A stretch of DNA of 64,000 nucleotides from Prinsepia uniflora. Taxonomy: Eukaryota; Streptophyta; Magnoliopsida; Rosales; Rosaceae. Below, piece after piece: positions 1-11,590 of the stretch. The DNA is taken from assembly GCA_032719365.1 (NCBI GenBank), contig CM064871.1:38847566-38911565 (forward strand), in the 5' to 3' direction. The notes under the pieces are model-generated. The model did not search any database. It worked only from the letters and a program-made list of their open reading frames with translations, and was not told the origin of the DNA. A program made the translations under genes and the position numbers. How positions within the stretch are numbered: the stretch's first letter is position 1; each line of letters starts with the position of its first letter.

Positions 1-895
1 GTGGTTTTTGGTTTAAAAGTGGATTTCCGGATTTGGGTTCGGAATGACGGTTCTGAACGCCGGAAGGGCTTCGAACCGGGGATTTCGAATTCGAGTTTGG
101 CTATGGATTTAGAAATGGTTTTACATTGAATTTGGATTGGATTTGCTGGATCTGGATATGGGTTTAAAGACCCGGATATTCTGATGGATGGGGACGGGCC
201 CGGATTGAGTTTAAAGACTCGGGAGTTTAAAGACTCGGACATTTATGATATTACCCCCATAGGCCTATTGAGTTTAAAGACTCGGGAGTTTAAAGACTCG
301 GAAGTTCATTTGAGGCCTGCTTGAGTTTAAAGACTCGGATAGACCCAGCAGGTTTGATCGTAAAATGATGATTTGATATTCACGATTTATGATGCGATTT
401 CATGGTGCTTATGATATGATTTTTATACCCGTTTTATAGTGTTTCTGTTTCTTATGATGTTTTATGTTGTGGTTTTCCGATACGTAGGTTGGCATGCATG
501 TTTTTAAAACGAAGGGAACAAATATTATTATTGTTTTCTTAACTCTGATTTGATGAGAAACTGTTGTTGAAACTTTTATTGTTTTTAGTCCACTCACATC
601 TTTTGGTTTTAAATTTTCCCTCCAAGTCGTGGTGATCGCGTTGGGGTGAACGTTGAGGCAGGAATCGAGGCATAGAGCTTACGACGTTCTTCCATTGCGA
701 GACTAGCATAGTAGGATTTTTGTGCCTATTATGTAGGACTATGCTATGACTTATAGTTGTATTATATTTACTCCTTCGTATGATAATTATGCTTATAGTA
801 TATTTGAGGTTATTTTGTTATTTTTGGGTGTGATTGTCAGACGGGAGCAGGGTTCGTCCTGGTTATCGAGGTGATATTTGGGACGGGTCCTGACA
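1..895 (+). mobile_element. 3' part of a long LTR (iMet-primed superfamily)
   Basis: The segment ends in GGGACGGGTCCTGACA and is followed three bases later by a tRNA-iMet primer-binding site, which marks the end of a 5' LTR. The start lies outside the window. It carries landmarks shared by the other LTRs here: a mini-hairpin array (161-336), a TGCATGCATG box near 492-500, GTCCACTCAC at 588-597, a pyrimidine-rich CTCCAAG near 620, and GTCAGACGGGAGCAGG near 837-852. No coding capacity is visible. Confidence 0.85.
161..336 (+). repeat. Mini-hairpin array GAGTTTAAAGACTC
   Basis: Six units of a 14-base inverted repeat are seen at about 162-175, 207-220, 223-236, 270-283, 286-299 and 323-336. The first is GGGTTTAAAGACCC and the others are GAGTTTAAAGACTC. 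The stem change G-C to A-T is therefore compensated on the other arm. Other LTRs carry arrays at the same position built from different hairpins. Confidence 0.8.
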
Positions 896-897
896 AA

Positions 898-910
898 TGG
901 TATCAGAGCA
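898..910 (+). other. Primer-binding site, initiator tRNA-Met
   Basis: TGGTATCAGAGCA starts three bases after the LTR-terminal TGACA. It matches the complement of the 3' end of plant initiator tRNA-Met, the usual primer of many Ty3/gypsy and Ty1/copia elements. Confidence 0.9.
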
Positions 911-992
911 TAGGTTTGTCGGTTTGTGTCGGTATGAGGTCGTATCTAGGTTGTTTTACTAACTCTATGCCTCTTTCAGCGTACGTTCGATC

Positions 993-1290
993 ATGCCTTC
1001 GAGACGTGAGCCCCCTCCACGACCTGAAGATGAAGCGGCGAGAGGGACTGAGAGCGCTTCGATTGAACGAGCCCAGCGACTCGGGGCTACTACTTTCAGC
1101 GGTGGGGCAGATCCAGAGGAAGCTCACCAATGGATCACCCGACTCGAGCGTATTTTTGGAGTGATGCATTGTCCTCCAGAGGACCGGGTCTTGTTGGCTA
1201 CGTTTCTGCTAGATGGAGCAGCGTATGAGTGGTGGTATACGCTGGAGTTGTCCGGCTGGGATGCACATACTGTGACGTGGGATGCACATC
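993..1290 (+). pseudogene. Truncated gag of a Ty3/gypsy element
   Basis: The reading frame opens with ATG about 85 bases downstream of the PBS and encodes the N-terminal part of a retrotransposon Gag (MPSRRE..., then SIERAQRLGATTFSGG, then the conserved WW of the Retrotrans_gag family near residue 73). It matches the better preserved minus-strand gag copies in this window over about 95 residues. It breaks after the codons for VTWDAH, where reverse-oriented LTR sequence begins. The frame continues for 25 meaningless codons to a stop at 1362-1364. Capsid folding and the zinc knuckle are lost. The MPPRR-type N terminus, long LTRs and iMet primer together suggest a chromovirus (Tekay/Del-like) origin; that lineage call is inference. 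Confidence 0.8.
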
Positions 1291-1433
1291 AAAAAGTCAA
1301 CATTTTACCCACGTCTAGGGGCAAAACAGTCATTTTGCACATTTGTCCGATTTCGCCCTACTAATCACTGATCAATCTCACTAATCAAGATTAGTCACTA
1401 ATCTAATCCCGGAATTCGGGACGGGTCGTTACA
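1291..1433 (-). mobile_element. 5' end fragment of an LTR, reverse orientation
   Basis: Read on the minus strand this begins TGTAACGACCCGTCCCGAAT and continues with the repeated ATTAGTGACTAATC-like motifs and the GACTTTTT box typical of the first 150 bases of this LTR superfamily. It ends abruptly inside gag, so it is a fragment and not a clean insertion. Confidence 0.8.
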
Positions 1434-1631
1434 ATACCTCCGAGATGTGAGCCTCGTGCACGGTCTGGTAGTGAGACGAGGATAGGAACTCCGGGGTAGT
1501 TATTGATGATGGGCTTGAATTTTTTATATTTTATACGTGTTGTTAATGAGACCCATCTGGGTTAGTGAGATGGTTTATGTGGTACATGATAAGGTTTTTT
1601 GTAAGCAATCATGATGTTTAATTGCATCAGC

Positions 1632-1887
1632 TGTCAGGACCCTACCCATTTAACACAACATTGTCCGCTTTGGGCCCAGCCCTCACGGTTTTGTTTTCGG
1701 GAGCTCACGTGCAACTTCCCAGGGGGTCACCCATCATGGAATTGCACCAGCCTCAACTTGGTTAACTTTGGGGTTCCAATCCCCCCCATAGCCACTGAGC
1801 TCCCAAAAGACCTTGTGTTAGATAGATACGTGCCCACACATATAAGGTACTTCACCTTTCCCTCCCTGAGCAATGTGGGATCGTTCA
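1632..1887 (-). mobile_element. Cassandra-type TRIM LTR with 5S rRNA-like segment
   Basis: The block runs from TGTCAGGACCC to TGTGGGATCGTTCA on the plus strand, with TG/CA ends. Its middle, read on the minus strand, resembles 5S rRNA: GGGTGACCCCCTGGGAAGT at 1714-1732 corresponds to the 5S box C region, and AAGTTAAC near 1762-1769 to the box A region. Cassandra elements are terminal-repeat retrotransposons in miniature whose LTRs carry such a segment; the flanking CTCACGGTTTTGTTT and CAAAAGACCTTGTG stretches look like the LTR type I know from Rosaceae. I see no second LTR and no convincing target duplication, so it is probably a solo LTR. Confidence 0.75.
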
Positions 1888-4800
1888 CCGATCTTACCTT
1901 TCCAAGCTCACGAGTCTTGCTCACCGTTCTTGCTTCTCAAGCTCACGGGTCTTGCTCACCGTTCTTGCTTCCAAGACTGGGTCTTACATCAGCGGTGTAC
2001 TTGTGGATGTTACTTACCAATCGAAAAGAACAGTGGTATAACTTTAGATATTAGGTGAGCTCACCAGTCAAAATTTGTGTAAGCGTTGGTATGTGAGGAC
2101 TTGAACAAGATAAATGGATATGTTTTTTAGTTGGCATAAGTGTTGAGAAATGATTTTAGGTATGGGCTTCTATCGGTTCCGACACATTTCATTAGGTGTT
2201 TATTGATAATTGTATGTGTCAGTAATAGTTTGAATTGCGAGTTTAGATGTTGTAATTGGATTAGGGCTCTGGAAAAAGTCGGGAAATCCGAAAGTCAGTA
2301 ATAAGGTTTTGGAATGGGATCCGAAGCAATGTTACAGGTCCAGTAAAATGAGCATTCTATGATAGATATAAACTGAGTACATGGAAATTATTATGATGAT
2401 ATTTATGGGATGTATAAACCCCCTCCCTACATTGGATAATTGTTTGAGAAGGGATAGTTTTAAACTGCAATTTCGAATGTCTTAATTGACAAGTGCAATT
2501 CTTTGGGATACGTACTATTACTTAGTGAAATGGAAGTGGATTTCCCATAAGATAATAATAGGAATTGAGAAGGTTAAGACTAGTCGATTGGTACGAGGTA
2601 ATTACAGGTGGTACAGTTGTATTGTTGTGGATAAGGTAATGGAAAAAGGAATTGTGATGTACTTTAAGGCCTTATATATATAGTTAATTGTATTGTCGAC
2701 TAAGCAAAATAAAGTCCCGAAAGGTGATACGAGGTCAATGCTAGATCTTGGAGACTAAGGGTCGTATGATTGCTTAAGTAAGTATGATGGTGAGAAGAAA
2801 TGACTTGTGTAAAAGGATTTGATTGATGCTTTGTCTATATTTTATTTTGCGACTACTACTCATAGGTTCCGGAAGTTTAGGTATAAGTGGATTGTTGTGG
2901 AAGTAACTGCAAAAGCCCTATAAGTTAAACTGTAGGGCTTGGGATATAGTAGTTAAAGGTTGAAAGGCTTCACGGACTAAAAGGGATCTAAGAGAAGATG
3001 TCAAGTTGGGAAAATTTGGTTTGGAATTGTGGAGGTTTTATCTGGTATTGGTTAATGGAAGAAGTGTGAGGATGATAGTATACTGAGTAGGAAAACAAAT
3101 GAATTCTATCTTACAACTTTATGATGATAGGTGGTGGTACTAGGGGATACCACCATTCATATGGAATGTTTTGCTATGGTGTCCTGAGGTTATGGTAACA
3201 GAGTTGAGATTGATATTGTGTTATGTCAGTAAGCCAGGAATATTGTGATTAAAGCCACGTGAGTGTGGTAGTTGCATCCGAGTCGTGGGACGATGTGGGA
3301 TTCACTTGAAGGTGAAATTGGTACCCCAGCCTGGTAGTATTTTGAGGAAATGTGGTGAGGATTAAGAGTACGGTGAATGAAGATAGTTGGTATTATCTTT
3401 GGCACCCCTTAGGGAGGTGTTGATGTTGAAATTTTGGATGTAACAACACACCTGGGTTAAAAGAAAAAAAGAAGATCCAGGAAAAGAGAAAGGAAAGAGG
3501 AGTGTTACGCGATTTATCAAACTTGTAAAGGGTAGGATAAAACATGAGGGAAAATTGGGGAATTTGTATGCTTCCATGTTTAAGTGTTGGTTATAAGCAT
3601 TAAAATTAAGGAAATGATGATGATAATGATGTTATAAGAAGAAATGGTGTGGAGTAGTGGATGTTGATTGAGGATTTTAGAATCATGACTCAAAGGAAGT
3701 CCTAAATGAAATTAGGATAGAAAGATAGAAAGTGAACTTATTTAATTAAGATTCCATGTAATGAATGGGAGTTCGAGGGGGAACTCCAGTTTTACTTGCA
3801 GACCAAGTTTAGTGATGTTTAAGGTTGGTGTTGAGTTAAAGCTGTGTAAGTTGGAGAAGAATTCTTTAGGACACTACGAGGATATGATGCTACTTAACTT
3901 TGATTTAGTAACTCATTGACTCGGAGAATGAGTCAAGGGTAATGTACGACTTTGTGATTTGTGTGACCTAATCACGCTTGGATTGGCCATTACAGTTATG
4001 GGCTCTCGAAAGTTAAGTTCAAGATATTTCCAGATGGTCCAAGATTGGGGCATGAGTTAGTGCATATTTTTAGTAGGCAGTGTGATTGTCATGTGAATAG
4101 AGAATTAGCTTAGTCTAGTCTTATGGCTAGTATGAGATAATTTGCAAGTTATCGTATAACGTTGTTACTATTATGACAAGAGTTAGTACGTAATCTGGAT
4201 AGTATCCTAGGGTAACTTATTGATTTGATTATGATACTTTTGGACTTCGAGTTTCAGTGAATCTATATGGATATAAGGTATATTGACCGTAATGAATTTA
4301 GACTCCACCTTGACTAAAAATATGCTTAAATATCGTGTTTCTTGGTTATGAATGTGGGCTAATTTAAATAAATTACATTGTTGAGATCTTGACGCGTAAG
4401 TTTTGGAGGGCAAGTTGTGCCTCGAAATGTTGATCATGGTAATTCAGGCTAGAGATAATAAGTAATCATGTTCAGCTAACAAAGGCTAGCCCAGAAGGAG
4501 TAATGAAATTGTAGTCATGTTCAAAAGTACTTAAGGTGATTTGGGATGTGGTAAACAGTGTTGAATTGGTTTCAGAGTTGGTTATACGTAAATTGTGTTA
4601 TATATAAAAATGCTTGGATATTAGGCTTTTGTTGGTATTCGTAATGATGCTATGGTTGAAGTAATAACCATATAAATATGACTTGGACTTTAATTTTGTG
4701 TGAGTATTTCGAGATTTAGATTGTGGTCTTCAATTGTGAGAATTTGGTATGTATGTATATGATGAAAGAGTATGTTTTCTAACAGGATAACTAATTGAAA

Positions 4801-5114
4801 CATTGAAATAACAGAAATGCTCTTTACTGAATTCGATGCAGGTTAGTGAGACCAGGGGCTATTGAAATGGAAATCGAGAAAAGAATTGGTAGGGAAAATC
4901 CTCTGAGAAATATTGGAATTGTCGGATTAGTCATGGATTTGGACTAGTACTGGATGCTTGAGATCGTAGTTGGTTATGTTTGGAAATGAAATTGACAAAC
5001 CCATGTGTTGTGGGTGTGATGGTAATAGTGATTGTGTTTTGAGTAACTCAATTGCCCAATTTGGTATGGACATGGATTTGGTTTAGTTCTAAAATTTCGA
5101 GGACGAAATTTCTT

Positions 5115-5126
5115 TAAGAGGGGCAG
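5115..5126 (+). other. Polypurine tract before the 3' LTR
   Basis: AAGAGGGGCAGA follows the AATTTCGAGGACGAAATTTCTTT box, as in many Ty3/gypsy elements, immediately before sequence resembling an LTR start. Confidence 0.6.
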
Positions 5127-5532
5127 ATTTTAATGGCATGAATTACGAGAAAACGTAAATTAGAAAAATTGGAGTAAAAAAGATGATTTTACCTTTGGAA
5201 AAGTCAAAATACTGACTTTTTATTGTTGACCTCTTTTGAGGATTCCGAGAAGACCGTTGTGAAGCTCTTCGAATTTTGAGTTCTTAGAGAAGTGGTACCC
5301 CAAAATCGGAGATCATTTGAGGTTGTTTCGGACCATGAACCCATGAGCGTATTTTGGTAATTTTTCCACTTAGGGCATTTTGGTCATTTTGCAACAACGA
5401 CCAATTGGATGCTGCCATGTGTCCCACTCTAGAAAGCACTGATATTTTCTTCCCTCCACCAACCTAGCCTTCTATTTGTGTGGGTGTTGTGTGGGTTTCG
5501 AGGGCCATGGGCCGAAAGCCATTAATGGCTAT

Positions 5533-5560
5533 AAACACACACACACACACACACACACAC
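5533..5560. repeat. (AC)n microsatellite
   Basis: About fourteen uninterrupted AC units lie inside the LTR, which makes this a likely length-polymorphic site. Confidence 0.95.
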
Positions 5561-7049
5561 CCAATGAGGAGGGGAAGTGTTATAGAGTGATGGGAGGTAT
5601 GGGAAGGAGGGAAGTGAGGACAATGGAGAAAAAGTGATCAGAGTTGAGAGGAAGGGAGGAGGACGTAGGCTATCAAAAAAACCCAAAACCATGGTTTCCA
5701 CAATTTTGTTTTCGGGTTTTCAGTATGGATAAGGAAGCTTGAAAATCAAGTTAAGAATTTAGTTCTGTGTGATCATGCAACCTCAACAAGCTTGGAACTC
5801 AAAGTTTAGGACGCTGGAGGAGATGCAAGTTGATGATTGAAAGTTGGTCAAAAGGTGAAGGTAAGGTTCCTTGTTTTTAGTCAATTTTCCTTTGTTTAAA
5901 GATCATGGATCCAATCTAGAATTAGCTTAGAACATACTTGCCGAAAACTGGACAAACAGGGGCAAGGAATGAGTGTTTTAGGGTCAGTTTAAGTCATTCA
6001 GGTTGGGTCTTGCGCGAAAACCCATGGGCTGACCCTGCTAGAACTTGAAGACGATGAATAGTAATGGTGCGCGTGGCCACCACATGCAGCGCCTTTGATC
6101 GACGTGTGGGGGCACGTGCCAGCTCATTTGGGGATTTATCCAACACCAAAGTTATAGTTTTTGATGTTACGAATCCAACGGTATAATTTTTTAGGAGATC
6201 AAACATCATCTCGTGATAGTTTTGATTGTCCGAACGTTTAAGGGTTATTTTAATACATTTAAAAATCCTGGAAAATTATAAGATACATATGTGAGTTAAT
6301 TGGGATGTTTTAGTGACCCTTAAAAAGTGATTTTGATAAGAGACATTATTCTCGGATGTTACTAGGAAGCATGCAATGTGGTTCGACCCCGCGTAAGGTA
6401 CGTATGAGTGGACATTGTTTTCCTTAAATCCTATGCATGCAATTCTTATGTGAATTTCTATGATTTAAGATATGTTTTAATTGACAATGATTTATACATG
6501 ATTTTACCTGATTGTTTTTTATTTGTGGTTATTTTATGAAAGTTACAACTTCGCACGTTTAGCGAGAAAATTTGGTATATAATGCTCCAGTTTGTTATTG
6601 AGTTTGGAAAATAGTTTCATACTGGTTGTGTCTTGTTTATATGATTTTGACGGTAATTGATGGATTGGAATTTTAATATAATTTATGGTGATCTTATATT
6701 TTAATATTATTTTATTTCTCGTTTTATGAGGTTTTGTAAATTAAGTTTTGAGTCCTAATTTGATTATGGTATTGAATTGAATATGACTTATGACATGGGA
6801 TTTTAGATATGGAATTTTTGGTGATTTTCATATAATTTTGGATGGGCTTTCGAATATGTGTTTGATGACGCATTTATAGAACTTCAATCGAATTGTGTTT
6901 TGAGTTTAGGCCTGGTATATTGGATTATGGTTTGGATGGTGATGTTGATACAAATATGTGGTTCCTCGATATTCATGAATATAAGATGTTATGATGCTTA
7001 TGATGATGTGAGATGTGATGTGGAGAACCACCTCGAGATGCCATATTGG

Positions 7050-7290
7050 TTGGACAATCTCGGATGTCGAGGTAATGCTTCGTAATTCCTGAGATTGATA
7101 TTGTGATGGATAGTCTCGGACGTCGAGCGAAAGCTCCGTAGTTCCCGAGACTTGCGAGTAATCTCAGACGTTGAGGGGCCGTAGTTCCCGAGACTTGTGA
7201 ACAGTCTTGGACGTCGAGGTAATACTTCGTAATTCTTGAGCTGGTCCACACTCGGACGTCGAGCCTAGAGCTCTGTAAATCCTGAGTGAT
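7050..7290 (+). repeat. Mini-hairpin array CTCGGACGTCGAG...CCGAG
   Basis: Five units of the form CTCGGACGTCGAG, a short spacer, CTCCGTAGTTCCCGAG recur at 30-60 base spacing. The outer arms CTCGG and CCGAG pair, and each left arm carries a GACGTC core. The position inside the LTR matches the arrays in the other LTRs. Confidence 0.75.
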
Positions 7291-7758
7291 ATTAGCTTAC
7301 CGGTAGTGCACATTGACATGATGATTTAGCTTGTAGGAATCGTGGTTGGGTCAGTTGGTATGATTGTGTTTGTGTCGATATTTGATCTGGTTTTTTTTAT
7401 AGTTGCCTTGGTTTATGGTATTATCGGATTTCGGTACGCATATTTCCAGATTGTGTTTTATTGGTATATTTGATGCATGCATAATTTCATCAACGGAGGG
7501 AAATTAGTATATTTTTTAACTATATTTTTATAAACCTTTCTTTTCATCCACTCACACACTTTCATTGGTTTTGAATCCCTCATGGGCCACTACACGGGGA
7601 CCGAGGCTGCTTACAAAACGGAGGCAAGAGCTACGAGTATGTGAGTATCCCTTGTTTGACAATGCTTTGGGGGTAAACTTGGAATACTAGGTTTCCTATC
7701 AAATGGGAGTAGGACCCGCGTAGGATATTTGTGGTGTTTTCTAGGTTGAGTCCTGTCA

Positions 7759-8206
7759 TATACGTACCACCAAATGTAGTACCAGTTCCACCTCGGAGGA
7801 ATTCTCACGGCCTCATCCTCTTCGTCAACCACTTGCGACCACTGCACAATAACCATCACTGTAAAAAAAAACGGCAGTTTGTCTACTACCACCTGCAACT
7901 CGACGACAACCAATCGTCACCCATTCGCACTATTCGAATTCGTCGCACTAGATCTTCGAACTCAGGCTGCTTGGATCGTTGATCATTCCCAGAGGGGACC
8001 AACATCCTTGTTTGTGTACGAGCCATTTTTTATTCTTGTTGCCTCATGCCGACATCGCCATTCTCATTTGAACCAAAGGACTGGGTTGCGTTCTCTGACC
8101 ACCTTCATCGTCAACAGTCACACACCGCCACACTGGTTTTCTATTTTCAAAACTAACTTTTTCTATCTAACATGACTAATAGAAGATAGGTCATTCTGTC
8201 AGGACC
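7759..8206. other. Unclassified 448-bp segment between LTRs
   Basis: The sequence is C/A-rich on the plus strand (many CAAC and CCATC runs). It has open frames of about 80-100 codons with no recognisable domain. It sits between an LTR end (TCCTGTCA) and the solo LTR starting at 8207, so it is probably the older target sequence. I cannot assign it to a gene. Confidence 0.4.
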
Positions 8207-10683
8207 CTACTCAATTACACAACAAAATTACTATCGGGCCCTGCTCTTGTTTGACATACACCTTGTCAGATAAGGGATACACGTACTACCCGCTAATTCA
8301 TGCCTCTGCTTCTCGAGGCTCGATCTCCGTGTAGCGGCCCTAGAGGGTCACAAAATCAAGAAAATGTGTGAGTGGACGAAAAGAAATAGTTTAATAAGAC
8401 ATAATTTGAAACCATCCATCATTTACCCTCTGTTTTCCAAAACCATGCATGCATACAAAAATCATTTCATAATCACTTACAGTTTCTCATTCTTGAAGTA
8501 CGTGAAAACGTATACTAAGAAAGTATCAATCGGAAAGCCATCACAATATTCAACTCAAGCCAGCACATCAATCACAATGGAAAACATCAACCACTTCCCT
8601 ACAGGCAGGCACACTACAAACCCACTCAGGATTCGGAGGCCAGATCGATGTTTGAGTCATCATAACACAGTCTCACAATCCATCATAACAATCCATACAA
8701 TCAATCCATAACATACATCAGCAGAGAACTCACAGATAGTTAACTCATCGTAATACCTACGCTCAACATCAATCAACACATCACAAAGTAACCACCGGTA
8801 AATCACCACACACTTACTCAGGATTCGAAATCCCGAGCTCGACGTCCAGGTGAGATCCGACTCAAGATTTGGGACCTCTAGCTCGACGTCAAGTTGCCAC
8901 AACAATATCAGTCCTAGGATTCGGAGCCCCGAGCTCAACGTCTGAGACTCGCACTCAATACACACAGTCACCACACGTTTCATACATCACAAGTTTCGAG
9001 AAACACATGTACATATCACCACTCAGTACCACACCTCATCACAAGCATCTCACATTATCACATCATTATCACAAGCATCTCACATTATCAAAGCATTATT
9101 ACACTTCACGCATATTGAGGAACACGTATTCACAACACCACATCAATACCAAGGATCTACTCACATCAAAACACATCACAACACTTGTAACGACCCGGAA
9201 ATTCGAAAAAAGAAAATTTGGAAACTTTGAAGGAAATGACGATTTCGCCCCTGGAATTGGGCGAACGGTTGACTTTTGGTTCGAACGATCAAACGGACTT
9301 CGACCGATGACTGTTACGTAGTTCGGGACGTCACAAGTTCATAGACAGGTGGCACGACCGATTCCGACATTCGAGGAGAAAGTTATGGTGCTCGGAAGTT
9401 TAAGGGTAATTTGGTAAATTAGTTTAAAAAAAGGGCCGAAAGTTGACTTTTTGATCGGAACACTTTTTGGACTTTCCGAGGGGACCGTTGGATAGGTCTC
9501 GAGACATTGAGTGCGTAGACAGGCGGCACACATCAATCGGAGTCTGGATGAAAAACTTATGAACTAAGGAATGTGAGGGGCAATTTGGTAAATTATGCAA
9601 GCAAGGGAAAATCTGTCTTTTTTCAAGAGTTGCTGAGTCAATTACATTAGTGACTCACACCGTTGTTTAATTGACGCATGTCACCTGGCTAAGAAGAATT
9701 AGTGGCAAATGTCCGTGTGTTTGGGTTGGCGAGGGAGAATGATGTATGTATATGGTATGTGTGTTTGAAACAAAGAAAACAGAGGATGGGTAGATGAGTA
9801 CAAGGCAATGAGTAATCCATTAAGTTGAAGCCGTGAGATTCAGTTCGAATTTAGAGTGTGAACTTGAGAGAAACAGAGAAGTAAACAAGGAAGAAAGGAG
9901 AAGAATTAGGAAAGAAAACCCAGACAACCCGAGACCCAAACCTTTCGAACATTTGATCAAACATCGAATTTGAATCTCTGAGCCCTAAACATTGAAATTG
10001 GCGTTGGATTAAGCCTCCTGAGCTCAAGGCGAATCAAACCCAATCAATAACGACGACAATTGGTGTCGTTTTGACCTAAAATAGACATGGTGGAAATCGG
10101 GAAATCACGAGCTTGAGTTGAGTAATTGGGGGTAAGTTTTTGTGAAATTGATTTCCAAATCATCTTTATAATGAGGCTACGATGCTGTCTGACTAATTAA
10201 TTGAAGGATTCACTAGTTATTTGATGAATTCAGACGAAGAACATGCTTTTGAAACTTGAATTAAGTCGAGATGGTTTGGAGTAACAAAACGCAAAATTGA
10301 TGTTAGAGATCCATGATTCAGTTGATTACGAAGCTATTGGAATGATTAATTGTTGAGAACGATGTTGAATTGATAGAAAACTAACCAGGTCAACACGCTG
10401 GCTAACGGACCCGTTTTACAGGTATCTGGGAGAGGACGACGATTGTAGCACCTTACTGTGCAGGCGTGTGGCTCCCACGCGCATCCACTCATGGAGGCGC
10501 GTGAGGGCGCGTGTGTACAATTCCTGAGGTGAGTTCAACATGAAACTTGCTCCTTTTAATGTAACGAACATTCTGGCACTGGTTTCGAGGAAATCAGATA
10601 TCGTTTCAATAGTGTTCTGTGTATCCGAAGATTTAATATACGTTTAAAATACGTATTTAAATCCCGAAAAAATTGGAGAAAAT

Positions 10684-10690
10684 TATATAA
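10684..10690 (+). promoter_or_regulatory. TATA-like box in LTR
   Basis: TATATAA lies in an AT-rich pocket about 220 bases downstream of the CGCG-box inverted repeat. The twin LTR keeps the same bases near 21797. Other subfamilies have AAATTATGGG at this place, so the assignment is tentative. Confidence 0.35.
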
Positions 10691-11399
10691 GGTATATTGA
10701 AGTGTTAGTGACCCTCGATAATAGTTTTGGACAGGAATGGTGACTTCCGGAACGTACGAAAAAATGTGCAGCTCGAAAAGCGAGCGATATTGACGGTGTG
10801 TGAGTGGACTTTTGTTTTCTACCTAGAATGCATGCATATATGTTTTAAATGCTTTATGATATGATTTGAAATAATTTGGCATGATTAATGTTTCGATGTG
10901 ATGATTTCTTGATTTTGAGAAGATTATATTGTTTTATATGATTTTGGGCACGATTTTCGAGAAAACTATTATATTACTGTTTTGGGCGAAGGCCAGGGAT
11001 CTGAGATTGGTTTTGACTAGGATTACAAATCGGTAAATGATTTGACGAAATTGTAATGATTTTTGGATATATTTTATGTATTTATGTGAAATTGGCAACT
11101 GAGGTTGCGATTGCACGAATTTGCGTGAAAATGATATTTTGGGCTTGAGACCCAATTGGATAGTGATTTTGGCTCGGATTTGGAGTCACATGTGAATATG
11201 ATTAAAATAGTTATTTTGATTTTTAAAGTAAATTCTGGACACTGTTTTATGATCGATTTGTGGAACTTGCTTTGTGAAAGCTATGTTTCGGGCATAAGCC
11301 CTGTTTAAATGTTTATGACTTGATTTGAGACATGAATGGCTTTAAAATGAGATTACTGGATTTGGTGACTGTTCCACATATACCATCCTCTCTGATTTG

Positions 11400-11590
11400 A
11401 TAGTCTCCTCCAGACGTCGTAGATCCTGGAGTAGTCACGATCCACTGCATGCAGATGAGTAGCTCCAAGGGAGGCTCAATCTCAGGAGTGTGAGATTATG
11501 ATGATATCCTCTAGACGTCGTAGATCCTGGAGATGATATCACCCAGACATCGTAGATCATAGGGAGGTACTCGGACATGAGACACCCGAG
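11400..11590 (+). repeat. Mini-hairpin array CTCCAG-ACGTCGTAGATC-CTGGAG
   Basis: The first unit has perfect six-base arms, CTCCAG at 11408-11413 and CTGGAG at 11426-11431. Related units follow near 11510-11532 and 11540-11565. All carry GACGTCGTAGATC in the loop. The twin LTR repeats the array near 22505-22680. Confidence 0.8.

Larger units (their letters stand above)
1434..5127 (+). mobile_element. Degenerate non-coding interior of a long-LTR element
   Basis: The first bases (1434-1500) resemble a decayed gag start: PPR.EPRARS..., with the ATG changed to ATA. Beyond that I find no conserved reading frame through about 3.6 kb apart from the inserted Cassandra LTR. The region ends in AATTTCGAGGACGAAATT followed by a purine tract, just as the LARD-2 interior ends in AATTTCGAGGAAGAAATT. 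It is best read as the 5'-to-3' interior of a non-autonomous or badly decayed element whose 3' LTR follows. Confidence 0.6.
5128..7758 (+). mobile_element. 3' LTR of the degenerate element
   Basis: The start is mutated (about TTTTAATGGCATGAATTACGAG where relatives have TGTAACGACCCGAATT...), so it is placed to within about 8 bases by the preceding purine tract. The end is GTTGAGTCCTGTCA at 7758. Landmarks include GTTGACTTTT-like boxes, the GCGCGTGGCCACCACATGC box near 6070, ATGAGTGGAC at 6404-6413 with TCCACTCA at 7547-7554 as its inverted partner, TGCATGCA near 6422 and 7472, and an array of CTCGGACGTCGAG...CCGAG hairpins at about 7050-7290. Confidence 0.75.

Noticed and set aside
871..1169. 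Overlapping frames of 97 (plus) and 88 (minus) codons
   Set aside because: Both are shadows of the gag frame beginning at 993.
1700..1810. Functional 5S rRNA gene
   Set aside because: Only the box regions are kept, the rest is strongly diverged, and it is embedded in an LTR with TG/CA ends.
1611..2054. 147-codon open frame
   Set aside because: It runs through the reverse-oriented Cassandra LTR, which is non-coding.
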